Assembly (NCBI GenBank): GCA_023333565.1
Contig: JAJKFH010000102.1
Span: forward strand, 7,147,001 to 7,211,000
Length of the DNA stretch: 64,000 nucleotides
Source: Puffinus mauretanicus
Lineage: Eukaryota > Chordata > Aves > Procellariiformes > Procellariidae
Direction of reading: 5' to 3'
Both the position numbers and the translations under genes were made by a program. Positions 12,131 through 25,110 of this stretch are shown piece by piece. How positions within the stretch are numbered: the first letter of the stretch is position 1; the number at the start of each line of letters is the position of its first letter. The notes under the pieces were generated by a model. That model was not told where the DNA came from, ran no database searches, and worked only from the letters and a program-made list of their open reading frames with translations.

Positions 12131-14607
12131 ATAGTTTTGGTCTGTTTCTAAATTGAGAGTAGACCTGGTTAAACCTGTTTTTAAATAATCAGCTTCAGAA
12201 ATCTACAAGATCATTCTGAATGGCCCTTTTCATATAGAAAGTACAAAGAGAGCTTGATGTTTTCCCTCTTAACTGATTGTTTTGGATAACAACCTCCGAC
12301 AGCACGCTGCTAATTCATTCTGCTTAAAACAGGCGCTTGAGCTGGGCTGACATTTTATGCAGTCTCTGGGGATCCTGGTTGACATTTTAAAGGGCTTCTA
12401 AGCATTTTATAATACCCTAAAATCTGGTTTTAATAAGCCATTCTGCTGAAATTGTTAACATAAGGAATCACCTTTTACTATTTGGCGCTAGATCAGGGAG
12501 ATATGGGGACATCTTTTTCTGATTAGATATACAGTAGTTGGAGTAAAATGTGCAAATTCATTACAGATCCTGTTGAGGTGACAGACAGTATAGCTGACTC
12601 CAAACTCTTTCTGTTCTGCTGCCAGATAGGGGGAAAAGCAAGGTCTGAAGCAATAAGAGATGATGTTTCTATTTCTTTCCAGCATCGCGTTTAATTTTTT
12701 TATTCCACCTATGCAATGGAGAGGGATGTCCTGACATCTTCTTTCTTGACAGAAACGTTACAAAGGTCTTCCCTCAATTGCAAAAGGCCAGTCTTTTGAA
12801 GTCAGCAGGGAGCTCGCTGTTAACTGGCGTAGGGTGAGCAACTAGAAGCTTACAGTTCGGCCAGGTATTAGGGTCTCTTTATTAGAAAGCCACAATTTTT
12901 CCTTACCGTTTTTTTAGCAGCACTACTACACATTGAGGTCAGAGAGCTCGTTGTCACGGAGAGTAGCTTAGATGGAGTTGTCACTGATCGAGGGTCATTT
13001 TTATAGTCCCAGCACTAGAATTCTCTAGGGATTATATTTGACACTGTGGTATTATGTTTTGAGCATAAAAATTAGATACATGGATTTGTCACTAAATTCA
13101 TCTGTGCATACGTTTGTCATCCATCTGTTCATTGCAACTTAAACTTGTGGATAATGATTTTTTTTTAGTAAATTGTTAAAAAAGTGCTAAAATGGGTCTG
13201 CTGGACCCTATCAATTTAATAATGCATTGTTCAGATATTTTTGTAAATATTTTAATTAATTTCACTGAGAAATCTACATAAAGAGATTAGGAAAAGATGA
13301 AGTTAGATACTACCTTCAGAAATTCTCTCCTGGATGTGTAAGTCTGTGAATACAAACCTATACACATACCTATACAGTATACAAGTGTTTGTGTATGTGA
13401 GGGTATTTTTTAAACGTAAAATCAGCCTGATTCAGATACTCAGATTGAAAAATGTCAGTCTAATGGCCTGAAAGTTAGGCAATATTACAAGCAGCTGAAA
13501 ATGCTTGTCAGAGAAGCTAGGCTTAAAATCAGCGGTAAGCAGAGCTCCTAACCCCACCTAGGGCATGCGCGTGCGTGCCGGGGCACACATGGGAGCATCC
13601 CTTTTCTGCCCTGGACTCAAAATAGCTGGTCCCCTACAGCCGTCTTCACAGTCGTCGTGTGGGCACAGCTCTAACTGCCCGAGCTGGACTTGGGGGTAGG
13701 AGCCATCTTTGGTGCTGCAAAGTCTTCCCATTTTCTCATTTATTTTCTGAATACCTCAGCCACCAGATCAGGGAGAATTGTGCGAGAATCCTGCTTGTCA
13801 TTATGTATACATCCAGGGAGGGGAACGGGTTCTTGTTTCTATAGTCAAGGAGAAAAGCCTTGCATACTTGACCCCCTCAAAGCTTTCTAACACAGATGGT
13901 GAGCAGAAAGCTCACCCAAGAGTGTAAATCTTCCCTTAGAAAGAAAGATTTTTTCTAAGTTCTTCAGTCACACTTTCTTTGGGCTTGGGCTTGGCACTGT
14001 GCATAGGTACCCATGCCTGCCTGTGTGTGTTTATAGACACATAAAACAGTGGCAGATAAAGCCATTACAAATATATTTTGTCCAAACACAAGGTACTTTT
14101 AACCAGTTTTAGTATGTTGATTGACGATACTCATTCATAGCTTAGCTTGCCTGTGGGTGCAAATTCACAGATCAGAGTTATATATTCTTCAAACTTTCAA
14201 AATTTCAGATTAAGGCCAATCAGAGAGCTGGTTGGATTTTGTATATTACTAAGAAAATACGTGAAAATAATAAAATGTAAAAAACAAGGGTTTATCATCA
14301 GAAAATGTGCCCTTTTTCAAAATTTATTTTGACAGCATTGTTTGTTTAATTATTTATGATACTTCAAAACATACTAGTAAATTATATTTAGTATATTTTG
14401 TAAAAACGGTAAAGTCATAGTAAGAGGCGGTATCACTGCAGAAGGCAGCTATTAGAAATTTGCTAGGAAGAGAGGTGAGACTGCCAGAATTTTTGTTGTA
14501 TTGAGTTTGCAGCTTAGGAAGGAAAAACATAACAAATGACATTTATGTATAAATATTGTATGTGTAACTGTATGTACAAATATTATGCATCAAAATTTCA
14601 GTTTTTG

Positions 14608-14680
14608 TGGCCCTGATCCTGCAAAGACTTACGTGTTTGCCTAACTTCGCCCACTATTTATCTTTTCACGTGAGGGGGTA
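14608..14680. repeat. Ancient amniote repeat fragment (family not assigned)
   Basis: Contains GGCCCTGATCCTGCAAAG followed by ACTTACGTG and GCCTAACTT. I recognise this word order from an old repeat frequent in turtle, crocodile and bird genomes but cannot name the family with confidence. Confidence 0.5.
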
Positions 14681-16528
14681 GGAATCTGCCTGTCCAGATC
14701 CGACTGTAGGATTGCAGCAAGTGAGTTAGCACAGTGAAAGAGGAATTGTGCTGGGGTAGAACATTTTCATGGCAATTTTGCAACAACTGATTTTAATTTC
14801 TACCTTTCTGTCTGTCCATCTGTCTCAAAATATATCTGAGTTCCTACATTGCAGGTCCCCTCACAGCATGTAAAGCAAATGTCAAGATTTGTTTAAAGAC
14901 TGAGGTTTTCAACTTTATTATTCATAAATAAAAACTGATTCATCAGCAGGAAATGGGGCTGGGGCTGTTTTTCTAAGCCACTGGGACTACAGCAGGTCTG
15001 TGATTAGAGGACTCTAGATTTAGACTAACTTTCATGGTTCTCTTCATATGCTAAAACGCCAGTGTGCCAGTGTCTGTGAGGTAGAATTTGAAAGTAGACC
15101 TACATCTGGGCATCTTCCAGTAGAGCTCATATGCTTTACCCTGAATTCTTAACATCGTTCAACACAGGCCCTATCTATGTTTCCATCTTATGCAGCATTA
15201 GTAGGTGTTACGTGTTTTGGCAGTCTCCACATGTTTATCACTGCGTCATTTAGCCCAAAATCTAGGAGGTACTACATGTGGAAAGTTGGTGTCACTTTTT
15301 CTAGCCGCTCTCTTTGCCAGAAAAAGCTTGGAATGATTTCTCTGCAGGAGACAAAGCTGCTGACCAGGATTCTGGCCGCAGGGGGTTGCTGCCCTGTGTA
15401 ACACTGAGCCCTGCCACAGATCCCTGGGCACAGGCACTACCTCTGTATGACATACGAAATGCCGTGCAGGAGTTTTAGTCCAAATCCTAGAAACCATCTA
15501 GTCACGCTAATACGGTGCTGTGCCTAAGCTAATAACAATGTAATTAAACTGTTTCCCCATTCCAGAACTCGCTGGAGGATCTCTGCATGTTACGTGTTGT
15601 AAGCATCAGGAGAAATGATGGTTTTGACTCCAAAGTAATGTTTGCTAAGAAAGGGATGTCCGTTGCTCCTCTTCAGAACAAAGACATCATTATTTACGAT
15701 TCGGTTATCTCTAGTTGTGAGGTCAGGCTTTAGCCCTTCACTCCAGAAGCCCAAACTGCAGTTTGGCATAAAGATTCAAAGAGCAATGGGGAAAACGGTA
15801 TCAATAATCAGAAGGGGCCTTTCTAGAGGGAACCAAACTTTTCTTTCCTGGGAAGGGATAACTGCGCTCTCTATATTGCGAGTCTTAGGGGCACAGTGAG
15901 CTAAGACCAGCCTGAGTAATAGCATGAGCTAAGTACAGTATGAGTAACCGTAAAAAATGAAGAACAAGAGGAAGTCAAGTACGACATATGACATTATGAA
16001 CCCATTAAATTGAGAAACTATTCGAACTTTTTTTCCAATGGGAAAATTGACTGTTTTCCAATAAAGTTTTCCTTCTAGGCCACATGTTTCACAGCTTGGA
16101 CCATTCCTGTTACTTGAAATGTATCTTAACCTGAAGCACTTCTATAGTTCATGGAAAAATAAAGTAGGATAACTGATTCAAGAAATTTTACTTTCTGCTC
16201 CCGTATTGTGTCCTTTAAGAAATATTAGTTTATAAATTTCAGGAGGTATTTGAAAACGATTGCTCCTTATCAGGATGATGGTTTTACTTCCCACCTGAAA
16301 GACATTATAATGTAGATAAGTTTCAGTAAAATATTGAGTCAAAACTTCCAGTATCATCTCTCTCTGCCTCTTGGCCATACCCAAGAGGTTTACCAGTCAA
16401 ATACAAACAAGACCTGACCCCTGTCTAGAAGCTCTGACAGATTCCCAGCCCGAAGCGATATGACCGTAGGTATCTTGTTCTGGGTGACCTATTTGTTTCT
16501 CTGCCTTTCGGTGTTTGTGGATGAGTAG

Positions 16529-16810
<282 letters not shown>

Positions 16811-17076
16811 TAGCAAAAAAATTTTTCAGGGAGAATTCTTAATTCAGTGTGGTAAATGTTATATTTTATTGGCAAGGACGTTATATATTGCTAACAGAAT
16901 ATGAAGCTTATACTTTAAAACAATGTGTTCCAGGAGGAAGTTAGGCAGTTAGGGATTTTTTTGTTGGCTCTGCTATATACTCATCTTACAGCTTCGGCCA
17001 ACTGTGTCATTTCCACTCTGATCATGCAAAAGAAAAAAAAAAAGCTTCAGATTTTCCAATGAAACGTAAGTCTTCT

Positions 17077-17082
17077 AATAAA
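17077..17082 (+). promoter_or_regulatory. SOX5: Possible intronic polyadenylation signal AATAAA
   Basis: A perfect hexamer 295 bases into the last intron, on the sense strand, downstream of the in-frame read-through stop at 16811-16813. The downstream GU-rich context is weak, so use is uncertain. Confidence 0.25.
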
Positions 17083-18399
17083 ACCTTCTAAGTATTACTT
17101 TATTATGAGGCCTCAGAGAGTACATCTGAATAAATCTATGGTAGTGCCTCTTGATCCAAAAGCCAAAAATACAAGTTTGCATTCAGGATGATCTGTGGCA
17201 AGTGGTCTGCAAAAGGACTGCTGAACATACTGAACTTGACCTGGAATAGGGGCTTGGCTCACTTAATTCATATCAGGCATGAAGTTGTCTGCGTTGTTCA
17301 TCGTGACGACATTTGTCATACTAGGGAGTGTCTTCCTGAATGTTTTGTGAGCATAAATTTCAAGAAGACTGGTTCTGATGAACAGCTAATAGATCAGCTT
17401 GATATGATTAGGTTAAAATCTGCCTAGAAAACTAGCATGGATTTTCCTTCTGCAAAGACTCCTTGGTTTTGGTTACAGCAGATCAAAAGAATCGGAAGTA
17501 ATCAAACATTCTGCAATATTTCTGTATTCGCTCCAGAAAATTAGAAGCTACACAGTGGTCTTAAAAAAAGCAAAACCAGCAACAAGAACGGCCCTCAGAA
17601 ATAACGGCATTTCTGTTTTGTTTCATCTGAATTTGGAATCATTTTAATATTAACTGGGTTGCACATCTCTCTAGTTAACGGCTAGAAGTAGCAATAAAGG
17701 AGAGGATATCTGTCCAGCAACTGTTAAGTGTCATCAGACTGTGTTTTAAACAGCTACAGTGTGCATTGTTATAGTAAGCCGCTCAGCAGAGAAATTTGAG
17801 CTGCTTAACCCTGTGGCGCTGGCAGGTCCAGTGATCCCAATGGTAAGCACTGAAACAAACACAGGGAAGTCGGCCAACATTTGGCATCAAGAGATTAAAA
17901 AAAGAGGAGGAGGGCCTTCTGGAAAAAGAATAGGTGGCAACAGAGCCCCCAAAACACTGCTTATCTGGTTAACACGCGTGCTTCATCATGGGGAAAAAAA
18001 TTAACCTTGTAACATTCTGCATATTATTTAGCTTTCCAAACAAGGCTGACATTGAGATCAAGACATTCCAGGAGATAATTTGCACTGGGGCGTTAGAGCG
18101 CAGAACCTGGGGTGAAACCTTTGTAGAAGTTACTGACAAAGCGGCCGATGAGCGCAGTGGGGTCGGTGTTTGATGCCGGCAGTCGCAGCGCTACAGCTGC
18201 ATTCCTGGTTTTAGTTCCCCATCTGCTGCATCAGCCGGTACAGGTCATTTAGGGCTAAACTTCTAAACGCCAGTCCAGCTCCTGCCTGGGCACCAAAGTA
18301 AGTGACCGGGCTTACAAGAGCTGTGGCGATGCCAACTGCTGGGACACGCTGAAAGCCTGTCTGAAGGCATCACAATGGGAAGGACTGGGCATTTTTTGC

Positions 18400-18660
18400 A
18401 ACTCTTGTACTTAATTCTGCTGTGTCTCAGTGTCCTCATCTTTAATGGTGGTAGGGTAAGCTCACCTCACTGGACTGCTGAGAGCCCTAATACCTTAGTA
18501 TCCGAGGACTGCTTTAAGGTCCTCTGGAGTGGAAAAATACTTTAAGGTCCTCTGGAGTGGAAAGGTCCTACAGAAGTGGAAAAATACTATTCTTATATTA
18601 TTTAATATTTGAAAAGCACTCTGAAAAGCACCATTTAAGTGCAAAGTGTTCCTATTGTTA
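18400..18660 (+). repeat. MIR-like SINE fragment with internal duplication
   Basis: GTGTCTCAGTGTCCTCATCT matches the sense MIR core, and 18610-18660 (GAAAAGCAC...AAGTGCAAAGTG) matches the 3' end seen in other copies here. Between them the 23-mer starting CTTTAAGGTCCTCTGG occurs twice, at 18512 and 18540, a 28-bp period, so the copy is enlarged by local duplication. Confidence 0.6.
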
Positions 18661-20026
18661 AATATTAAAAGCAGTTTAAGTGTGCTGAATCTTGTTACAG
18701 AAATGCTGACTCCAGAAAACAAAGCCTTCCTACTGAATTAAGAATAAAATGCAAATTAGATCCGCTCCCTACTTTAAGAGCTGTATCTTCAGCTGACACG
18801 ACTTCTACTTGTTTCAGAAACACGGAAATAAGGCCTGTGCGGAGGGAGGCCTCGCTCGAATGGCAGGCAGGAAGTATCTGAAAATGCAGCAAGCAATTCC
18901 AAACAATTGTAAAGCTGTTTGGCAGAGGAAAGTCTTTCAGGATCACTGTACTGTGCAAGGCTTACTGTACAGCCAGGGCACAGGCAGGCAGGGGAACAGG
19001 GGAGGGTTTCATTCTTAATTAAGAATGTTCATCTCAAGAGACTCTGCCCTGTCTCCTGTGGCAAGGCTTTTCAGTGCAGATGGACACACCGCTGATGACA
19101 TTACAATGTGCAGCATGTACTGAAGAGTATTACTGCAATGGAATTACTTCATGCAGCAAGGAAACAAAAGGAGCATGAATTTTAAACCTCTAGGCTTGTT
19201 GGGACCCTGAAGCTTCTCAGGGAAACAAGCACTGGTATAACACAGCTAGTGTTCTTGATGCAAAGGGAATTTCTATGGCCTGGAATAATAATTCTTTCAT
19301 TACTGCAGACAGGTTTCCGAGGCTTAGACGCCGTATAAAGGCATCCTGTAGAGGATTTTCTCAAATGCTCATGTTGCTTGCTTACTTTTTATTTATTTTT
19401 AAATAATGCATGCTTCCATTTTAAGTCTGCCTTTTCCCAATTTTATCCACCTTCCTTCGAAGGTTCTGCTTTTCACAAGTGCCGCTTACTGTGGAAACTA
19501 TCACCTCCCAGTGGGAGGCTCGTAGTGATCATCCTATAAACCCATGTTGGCCCCAGAAAGCCCACTGTTCCTCTCCCTATTAATGGCCGGGTCTCTGAGT
19601 GAACGTGGAGTAAACATTGCCTCTCTGGAGAGATCTGCCTTGCTTTCTCCTCATCCACTGGTACTTTCCTACAGCACCTCCCCGTTCCTGTGCAAACTAC
19701 CTAGCCCTCGCCGCGTCTCTCCTCTTGGCAATGTGTTACTTTTATGTCTGGTCCTGCCAGTAGCTGGGATTATGTAAAAGGAAGATTTTCAAAATGTATG
19801 TTTTTTAAGTTGGACCACAGTTGAAAGGATGTTTATTTTTGGCTGGCAGCTCGTGGGACACCCAGTTTACCCAGTAAAGAAGTTTGCGTCACAAGCAAGC
19901 AAGCTGAAGCTGTGTAGTTCAGGTACAGCTAGAGATGTTTACAGAGATTGGGTTTTCTTATCAGTGAAGTTGGTTTGGGCTTGATGTTCGTTTCAAGAGC
20001 ACCAGTTGGTGAGTCTGGAATATTGA

Positions 20027-20476
<450 letters not shown>

Positions 20477-20845
20477 TCAGGGTCCAAGTATCTCGTGACC
20501 TACAGGACTTCAAGGAGAAAAGAAAAAATAAATACAGCCCCATCTGGTTTATCCTTGCCAGTGGCCAAGCACATTAACTTTCTCATACACTGACTGTTAC
20601 TTTAACTGTTAGTCTTAACTAGTTGGGACATCAGCTGACTAATAGACATCAGCCTGCATCAGAAGAAAAAAGGCTCAGAAGAAAGGAAACAAAGACAACG
20701 ACGACAACAACAACAGAATGATATAAGCTATGGGTAAAATAATGCCAGTAATTCAGCTGCTATACCCAAGCACTGAAGTCTTACCCGTCGACCTTTTATT
20801 ATTATTTTTTTTTTTTCAAATAAACTTTATGGCTGTTTGTTCTAC
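20477..20845 (+). other. SOX5: SOX5 3'UTR, minimal extent
   Basis: Non-coding sequence directly after the stop. AATAAA occurs at 20527-20532 and again at 20819-20824; the second is followed by the T/G-rich TGGCTGTTTGTTCT, a good downstream element, so cleavage near 20840 is likely. The upstream hexamer, only about 50 bases after the stop, is probably minor. Confidence 0.7.
20819..20824 (+). terminator. SOX5: Polyadenylation signal AATAAA
   Basis: Perfect hexamer 343 bases after the SOX5 stop, preceded by a T-rich run and followed by a T/G-rich stretch. No other AATAAA or ATTAAA occurs until 24770 on the + strand. Confidence 0.65.
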
Positions 20846-20995
20846 AATGTTCTAGAAATTCTCACTCAGGTACACAGTGCCAACAAGTGGCTTGTGAATG
20901 TGTTTTGTTGTTTTGTGCTACAGTTTAAAGAGAAATAATTTTTTTTTTTTGGTAATGCACCTGACAGGAAAGAAAAAAGATAAAATTCCTTTGAC

Positions 20996-21088
20996 CCCCT
21001 CTGTCTCCTCCTCCTCCTTCTCCTCCTCCTCCCTGGCAAATCTGGGTCAGAAGTGTGTGTGTGCGTGCGTGCGTGCCTGTGCGCGTGG
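20996..21088 (+). repeat. Pyrimidine (CTC)n tract followed by TG/CG alternating run
   Basis: CTCCTCCTCC-type repetition at 20996-21033 gives run-of-arginine shadow frames on the - strand. A GTGTGTGTGCGTGCGTGCGT run follows from 21053. Confidence 0.9.
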
Positions 21089-23093
21089 CTGGCAAGGAAG
21101 GAAGTGGGGAGTCTGTTTCTGTTAACCCCAACAAGCAATTATTTCCTTTCAAGAGAGGACTTCTCTTCATCAGTTGCACACCATACTGAGTCTTTGAGCA
21201 AGTGCCAAATTTGTACTAAAGCGCTGAACTAGTCCAATTTGCTTTTTTTTTGGTTGGTCTCTTCTTGTTTTGTTTTTCTTTTGCTTTTCTTTTGCTTCTT
21301 GCTCTGTCTTAAGTTAGGACAGTGTTGTATCTTAGACAATCCCTTGAAGAACCTGATATACCAGCAGCTGGTGAGATTAGACGTATATTTTTGGTTTTCG
21401 TTTTGCGTTTTAAAGGAAACTGTAGGTGCCGTTCTCAGGTGAAAAAAGAGAGAGAGAGAGAGACGTAAGAAATTTAGAGAAAAAATATTTTATGATCTTG
21501 GATTTTCATGTGTGCGTGTTTATGGTACTAATAAGAATAATATTGGACTATTGTGAGCAAAAAGCATGTTCCAGAATGAAGTCCCGCACCCTCCAAATGA
21601 CTTGGTCTGTAAGGAGCCTTTGCGTTTAATTTACACTTCAAGTGGCAGCATATACAACATAAAAAAGGCTTGTCCAAAATGTCATTTGTTCAGCACAGGA
21701 CAGGGCAACTGGAAATGTTACCTCCTCGCGGAGCGTAATTAGGTTATCGTGATGTCCAGTTTTAATGAACTTGTACCTTCAGGGTGGCTGAGAACTGATC
21801 TCTGATTCAAAAGGCAATTTTTTTTAACTGACATTTTTTTCTCCTTTGCACTTGCAGAAATCCATTTTTATCATGTTTGTGTAGGAAGGAAGACTAATAG
21901 CTATGAAGAGGTTTCCATATTCGAAGTGGGCATGTAAGAACCCGAACCTTTGCGGTGCTGGTTTTCCCTAGCTGCTGCCTCTCTCAAGAGAAAAATTGTT
22001 CTCCTGGGCTAAAATATTTTCAGCGTTGTTCTAGAGCCCTTAGATATGTTGCTTGGGCAGTTTTGCCTGCCTTGGGCAACAGCGACCAGGTGAGGAAGGT
22101 GGATTTACACAAGTGTAATCCTGAGCAGAAGTTAGCCTCTTGTATTTCCAGTAAAGTAACTGAATGTTAGGCTTTATTTCAGAAGAAAAGAATGTAAATA
22201 CAAGTGAATCAGAGTCTCTTTTCATCTCCTCACTCTGATCTTCCTGTAGAAGGAGAGGACCCGGGTTCATGTAGCAAGACAGAAGCATTAGATCTAAACC
22301 AACCAACCAACCAACCAAAAAGGCTACCTCTAATTTCAAACAGCAGCCATCCCGGAGCTCCTCTCTGGCCTGGGAAGCAAAGTCTTAGGATCGCACTGAG
22401 ACAAAAGCCCTCCTGTGAGTGGGTTTTCTAACTGAGGATGCCACCTTTATATTCATGGTGCTCCCTGGTAAATTCCTACTCCTAGAGGGGGACTCATTGC
22501 TATCGTTATCACTTTTAACTTGTAAAGATCGCCCTGTGCATCTTAGTGCCAGTGAGATCCCAGCCCAAGCATTCCCCAGAACCATGGTCTTCAGTACCGG
22601 GCAACGCTGATTTTGCAAATGCTCCCTTAATCGGGCAAATTTAGCCCTTGGTGCAATCAGCCATTTAAGTCCAGGTGCAGGATGACAGGGGCAGGCGGGA
22701 GGAGAGACTGGGAAGGAGGATGGGCAGGGTCTGTATTGGCCTCTTGAAATCCCACTTGAAGTGTAACTTGACCTCTGCAGACCTTGCGCAAGCAAACAAG
22801 CAAATGCCACTGAAGACTTAGGACAATACTCCGACGAGCGGTTTGGACGTGTGATAGTTTTACCCTGCAACATCTGTTTTCTTTTTCTCCTGTTCTCCCT
22901 TTTTTGATTTCCACCTCTGCCTTGAAAAATTCTTTTCTATTTTCTCTCTCTCAGAAGATTTGCTCTGAAGTTATGCTTGGAGTAGCTGATCATATCCTCC
23001 ATGTCAGAGAGGGTTCTTTTTGTTTGTATTTTATGGCTGTGTTGGGTTTTTTTTTCAGTTGAACTGCCTCTTCTTGCTAGTGTTGTAATGGTA

Positions 23094-23116
23094 ATTATAA
23101 TAATAATAATAATAAT
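23094..23116 (+). repeat. (AAT)n microsatellite
   Basis: About seven uninterrupted TAA/AAT units. Confidence 0.9.
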
Positions 23117-23264
23117 GGTCAGCTGTTCCCAGATTAGTAAATTATGTATAATTTATTTTATCCCCCCCCTTTTTTAACTTTATTTTATTCTGTTCTAATT
23201 TGGCAGTGCAGCAAATGAAGCTGTTAGGCTATTTAAAATGGATACCCCTCCCCACCTTGCCTTT

Positions 23265-23299
23265 TTATATATATATAAATATATATATATATACATATG
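23265..23299 (+). repeat. (TA)n microsatellite
   Basis: A TATATATATATA run interrupted by single A and C changes; self-complementary and able to extrude. Confidence 0.9.
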
Positions 23300-23769
23300 A
23301 AAACAAATCGCTTCTTCTTCTGCTCACACCATTCCTCTTTCTTTTATTTTAATTTTGGCCCCAGCCATGTCAACTTCTGATGTTTATTATGATGGAGTGA
23401 ATTAATGGGAGTGTTGTTTTCAATCTTAATTAACTTCTGCTCTCTCATCACTCATTTTAGTTATTTAATTACACCAGTCATCTAGAGCCAATTTTTTTGA
23501 AGCACTCTGTTTGGATAAGAAGGAAAAAAAAAAATAGACAATTGTTTTTATATCATGATTATGTACAATGTGAAAACAGGTATTTGCTCCTTTTTTTTTT
23601 TTTTACTTTTAAATTTGTTCCCTGTCTTTGTGAACAAATTACTTCTGACTCTTGTGGGTTCACCTCACATTTGCTGGATGCTTGATTTCCACCACGTTAT
23701 GGACACTCTCTGGTTTAATTGTGTCACTTTGGGCTACCAGAATACTTTGTTTTAGCTCCAGGTAGGTGC

Positions 23770-24080
23770 CACTGCGGCAGGCGTGATTGGAGCGAGTCTT
23801 AGACGCGTGGGCTGGAAAGCCGGCCTCGGGGAAGTCAACGGGAAAAAGGCCCTTTGACTTCAGCGGGACCGAATTTCACCCCCCAACTATGGGCCGCGCT
23901 GCAGGAGACGCTCCTGGAGGTAGCCCCGTCTCCGCGGGCAGGGTCGGTCCCGCGCCGGAGGAGCGCCTGTGCCGGGGCCGCAGGACCGAGCGCTGCTCTC
24001 GGCGATGGACGGCGCGACAGAGCCCGTCTCCGGGAGCACTCTGCTCTGCTCGCTGCCTTGGCCCGCTCCGGGGCTCAGGT
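23770..24080. promoter_or_regulatory. CpG-island-like segment 3.3 kb past the SOX5 stop
   Basis: Hand counting gives about 35 CpG in 310 bases at roughly two-thirds GC, so observed/expected CpG is close to 1, in sharp contrast to the AT-rich flanks. It ends GGGGCTCAG then GTGAACG, which resembles an exon end and splice donor. Part of it (23821-23882) resembles an old repeat with the inverted pair GAAGTCAA / TTGACTTC. The overlapping open frames of 72-100 codons are explained by lack of AT-rich stops. It could be a non-coding RNA promoter or an enhancer island. Confidence 0.5.
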
Positions 24081-24236
24081 GAACGCTAATTTTGTTACCG
24101 TACACATTTCCGTCTGAGAGGCTACACTAGAGCCTGGGGTTCGGTCAGGCTTTTGGAATGGGTAGCTTTAGCAGACTATCCACGTCCTGCATTTGGATGT
24201 TGAAACCGATGCAGCAATGTTAAAAAGAAAAAAGGC

Positions 24237-24261
24237 AAAAAAAAAAAAAAAAAAAAAAAAA
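24237..24261 (+). repeat. Poly-A run (25 A)
   Basis: Uninterrupted A25 after an A-rich lead. No polyadenylation hexamer or retrocopy was recognised just upstream. Confidence 0.9.
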
Positions 24262-24779
24262 GGCTCTGGGGTCCCAAACCAGCAAAATACTTAACGCCTG
24301 TGCTGATGTTTTGTTGGGTCCAAGGATGAGCGCCCATATATCCTTCGGCAGTAGAAGACCAGGTTTGAAAATGAGGCCCTGTTTGTCCCTCTTTAATTTC
24401 TTAGAAAAAACAAAACGAAGCAAAACATACATTTATAAAAAGATCTTCTTGTCTTGTTTCTTTTTTTTCCTGGGTTCTGTGCCCTGGAGCGTGTAGAAAA
24501 ACCAGGTTAGAAGAGATTAGGATCGTATTAACCTAAAAGCGCATCGAGGCCCTAATGCCGAGGCGGGCTTCGTTCCCCTCTTCCCCGGGAACCTGGTGAG
24601 CGAGGGTGGTCTTGGGGCGCTGCCGGAGGGGGTGTACAGGCCACCTCCTCCTCAATCGGGGGAGCGCTTACGCCGTGCGTCTCGCGGGCTTCCGAAAGAA
24701 CACCACCAGCAGTGGGGAAAAGGGGAAAAGAAAGAAGAAAAAAAACTGAGGCACTTGCTTCTAAGCTCAATTAAATAAC
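24262..24779. other. Unassigned intergenic sequence
   Basis: Mixed composition with a small CpG-containing patch at 24540-24690. ATTAAA occurs at 24770-24775, a possible distal polyadenylation signal. No gene recognised. Confidence 0.4.
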
Positions 24780-25110
24780 ACAGAGTATATCCTTTTTCAA
24801 TTTATTCATGCCTTATATTAGTAAAATAGGATTTTTAAGTGCATTTAACATCTTTATTTAACCGTTCCGCTATATTAATCAGGCCCCCAGAAAAGAACAC
24901 TAGCTATTATTATAGCATTTAATTAGTTTTGTAACCAAATCCTCTTATTACGAATGCATATGGAAGAAATTCTTTCTTCGAAGACATTATTTCAAAGATT
25001 TGGTTACTGCAGTAGACTTTCTCTTTAATTAAATCATTTTTTAGAAAGTAAATTGTCTTTAACCTTTTTACAGCACATTTTCAGAGCTTTTTCTTTTTAA
25101 TCCAAAGAGA
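24780..25110. promoter_or_regulatory. AT-rich block with clustered homeodomain-type motifs (candidate conserved element)
   Basis: CpG-poor sequence with ATATTAATCA, TTTAATTAG, TTTAATTAAATCA and similar ATTA/TAAT motifs in close succession. This texture is typical of conserved non-coding elements near developmental regulators, but conservation cannot be tested here. Confidence 0.3.

Larger units (their letters stand above)
20846..23760 (+). other. SOX5 3' flank or possible extended 3'UTR
   Basis: AT-rich sequence with many poly-T runs. Simple repeats present are: CTC-rich pyrimidine tract 20996-21033; TG/CG run 21053-21088; GA run 21447-21463; AACC run 22297-22318; AAT run 23094-23116; TA run 23265-23299. 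SOX5 transcripts in other vertebrates can have longer 3'UTRs, but no canonical polyadenylation hexamer is present here. I see no coding gene. Confidence 0.4.

Noticed and set aside
20866..21179. Arginine- and glycine-rich minus-strand frames
   Set aside because: They are shadows of the CTC and TG/CG simple repeats in the SOX5 3' flank.
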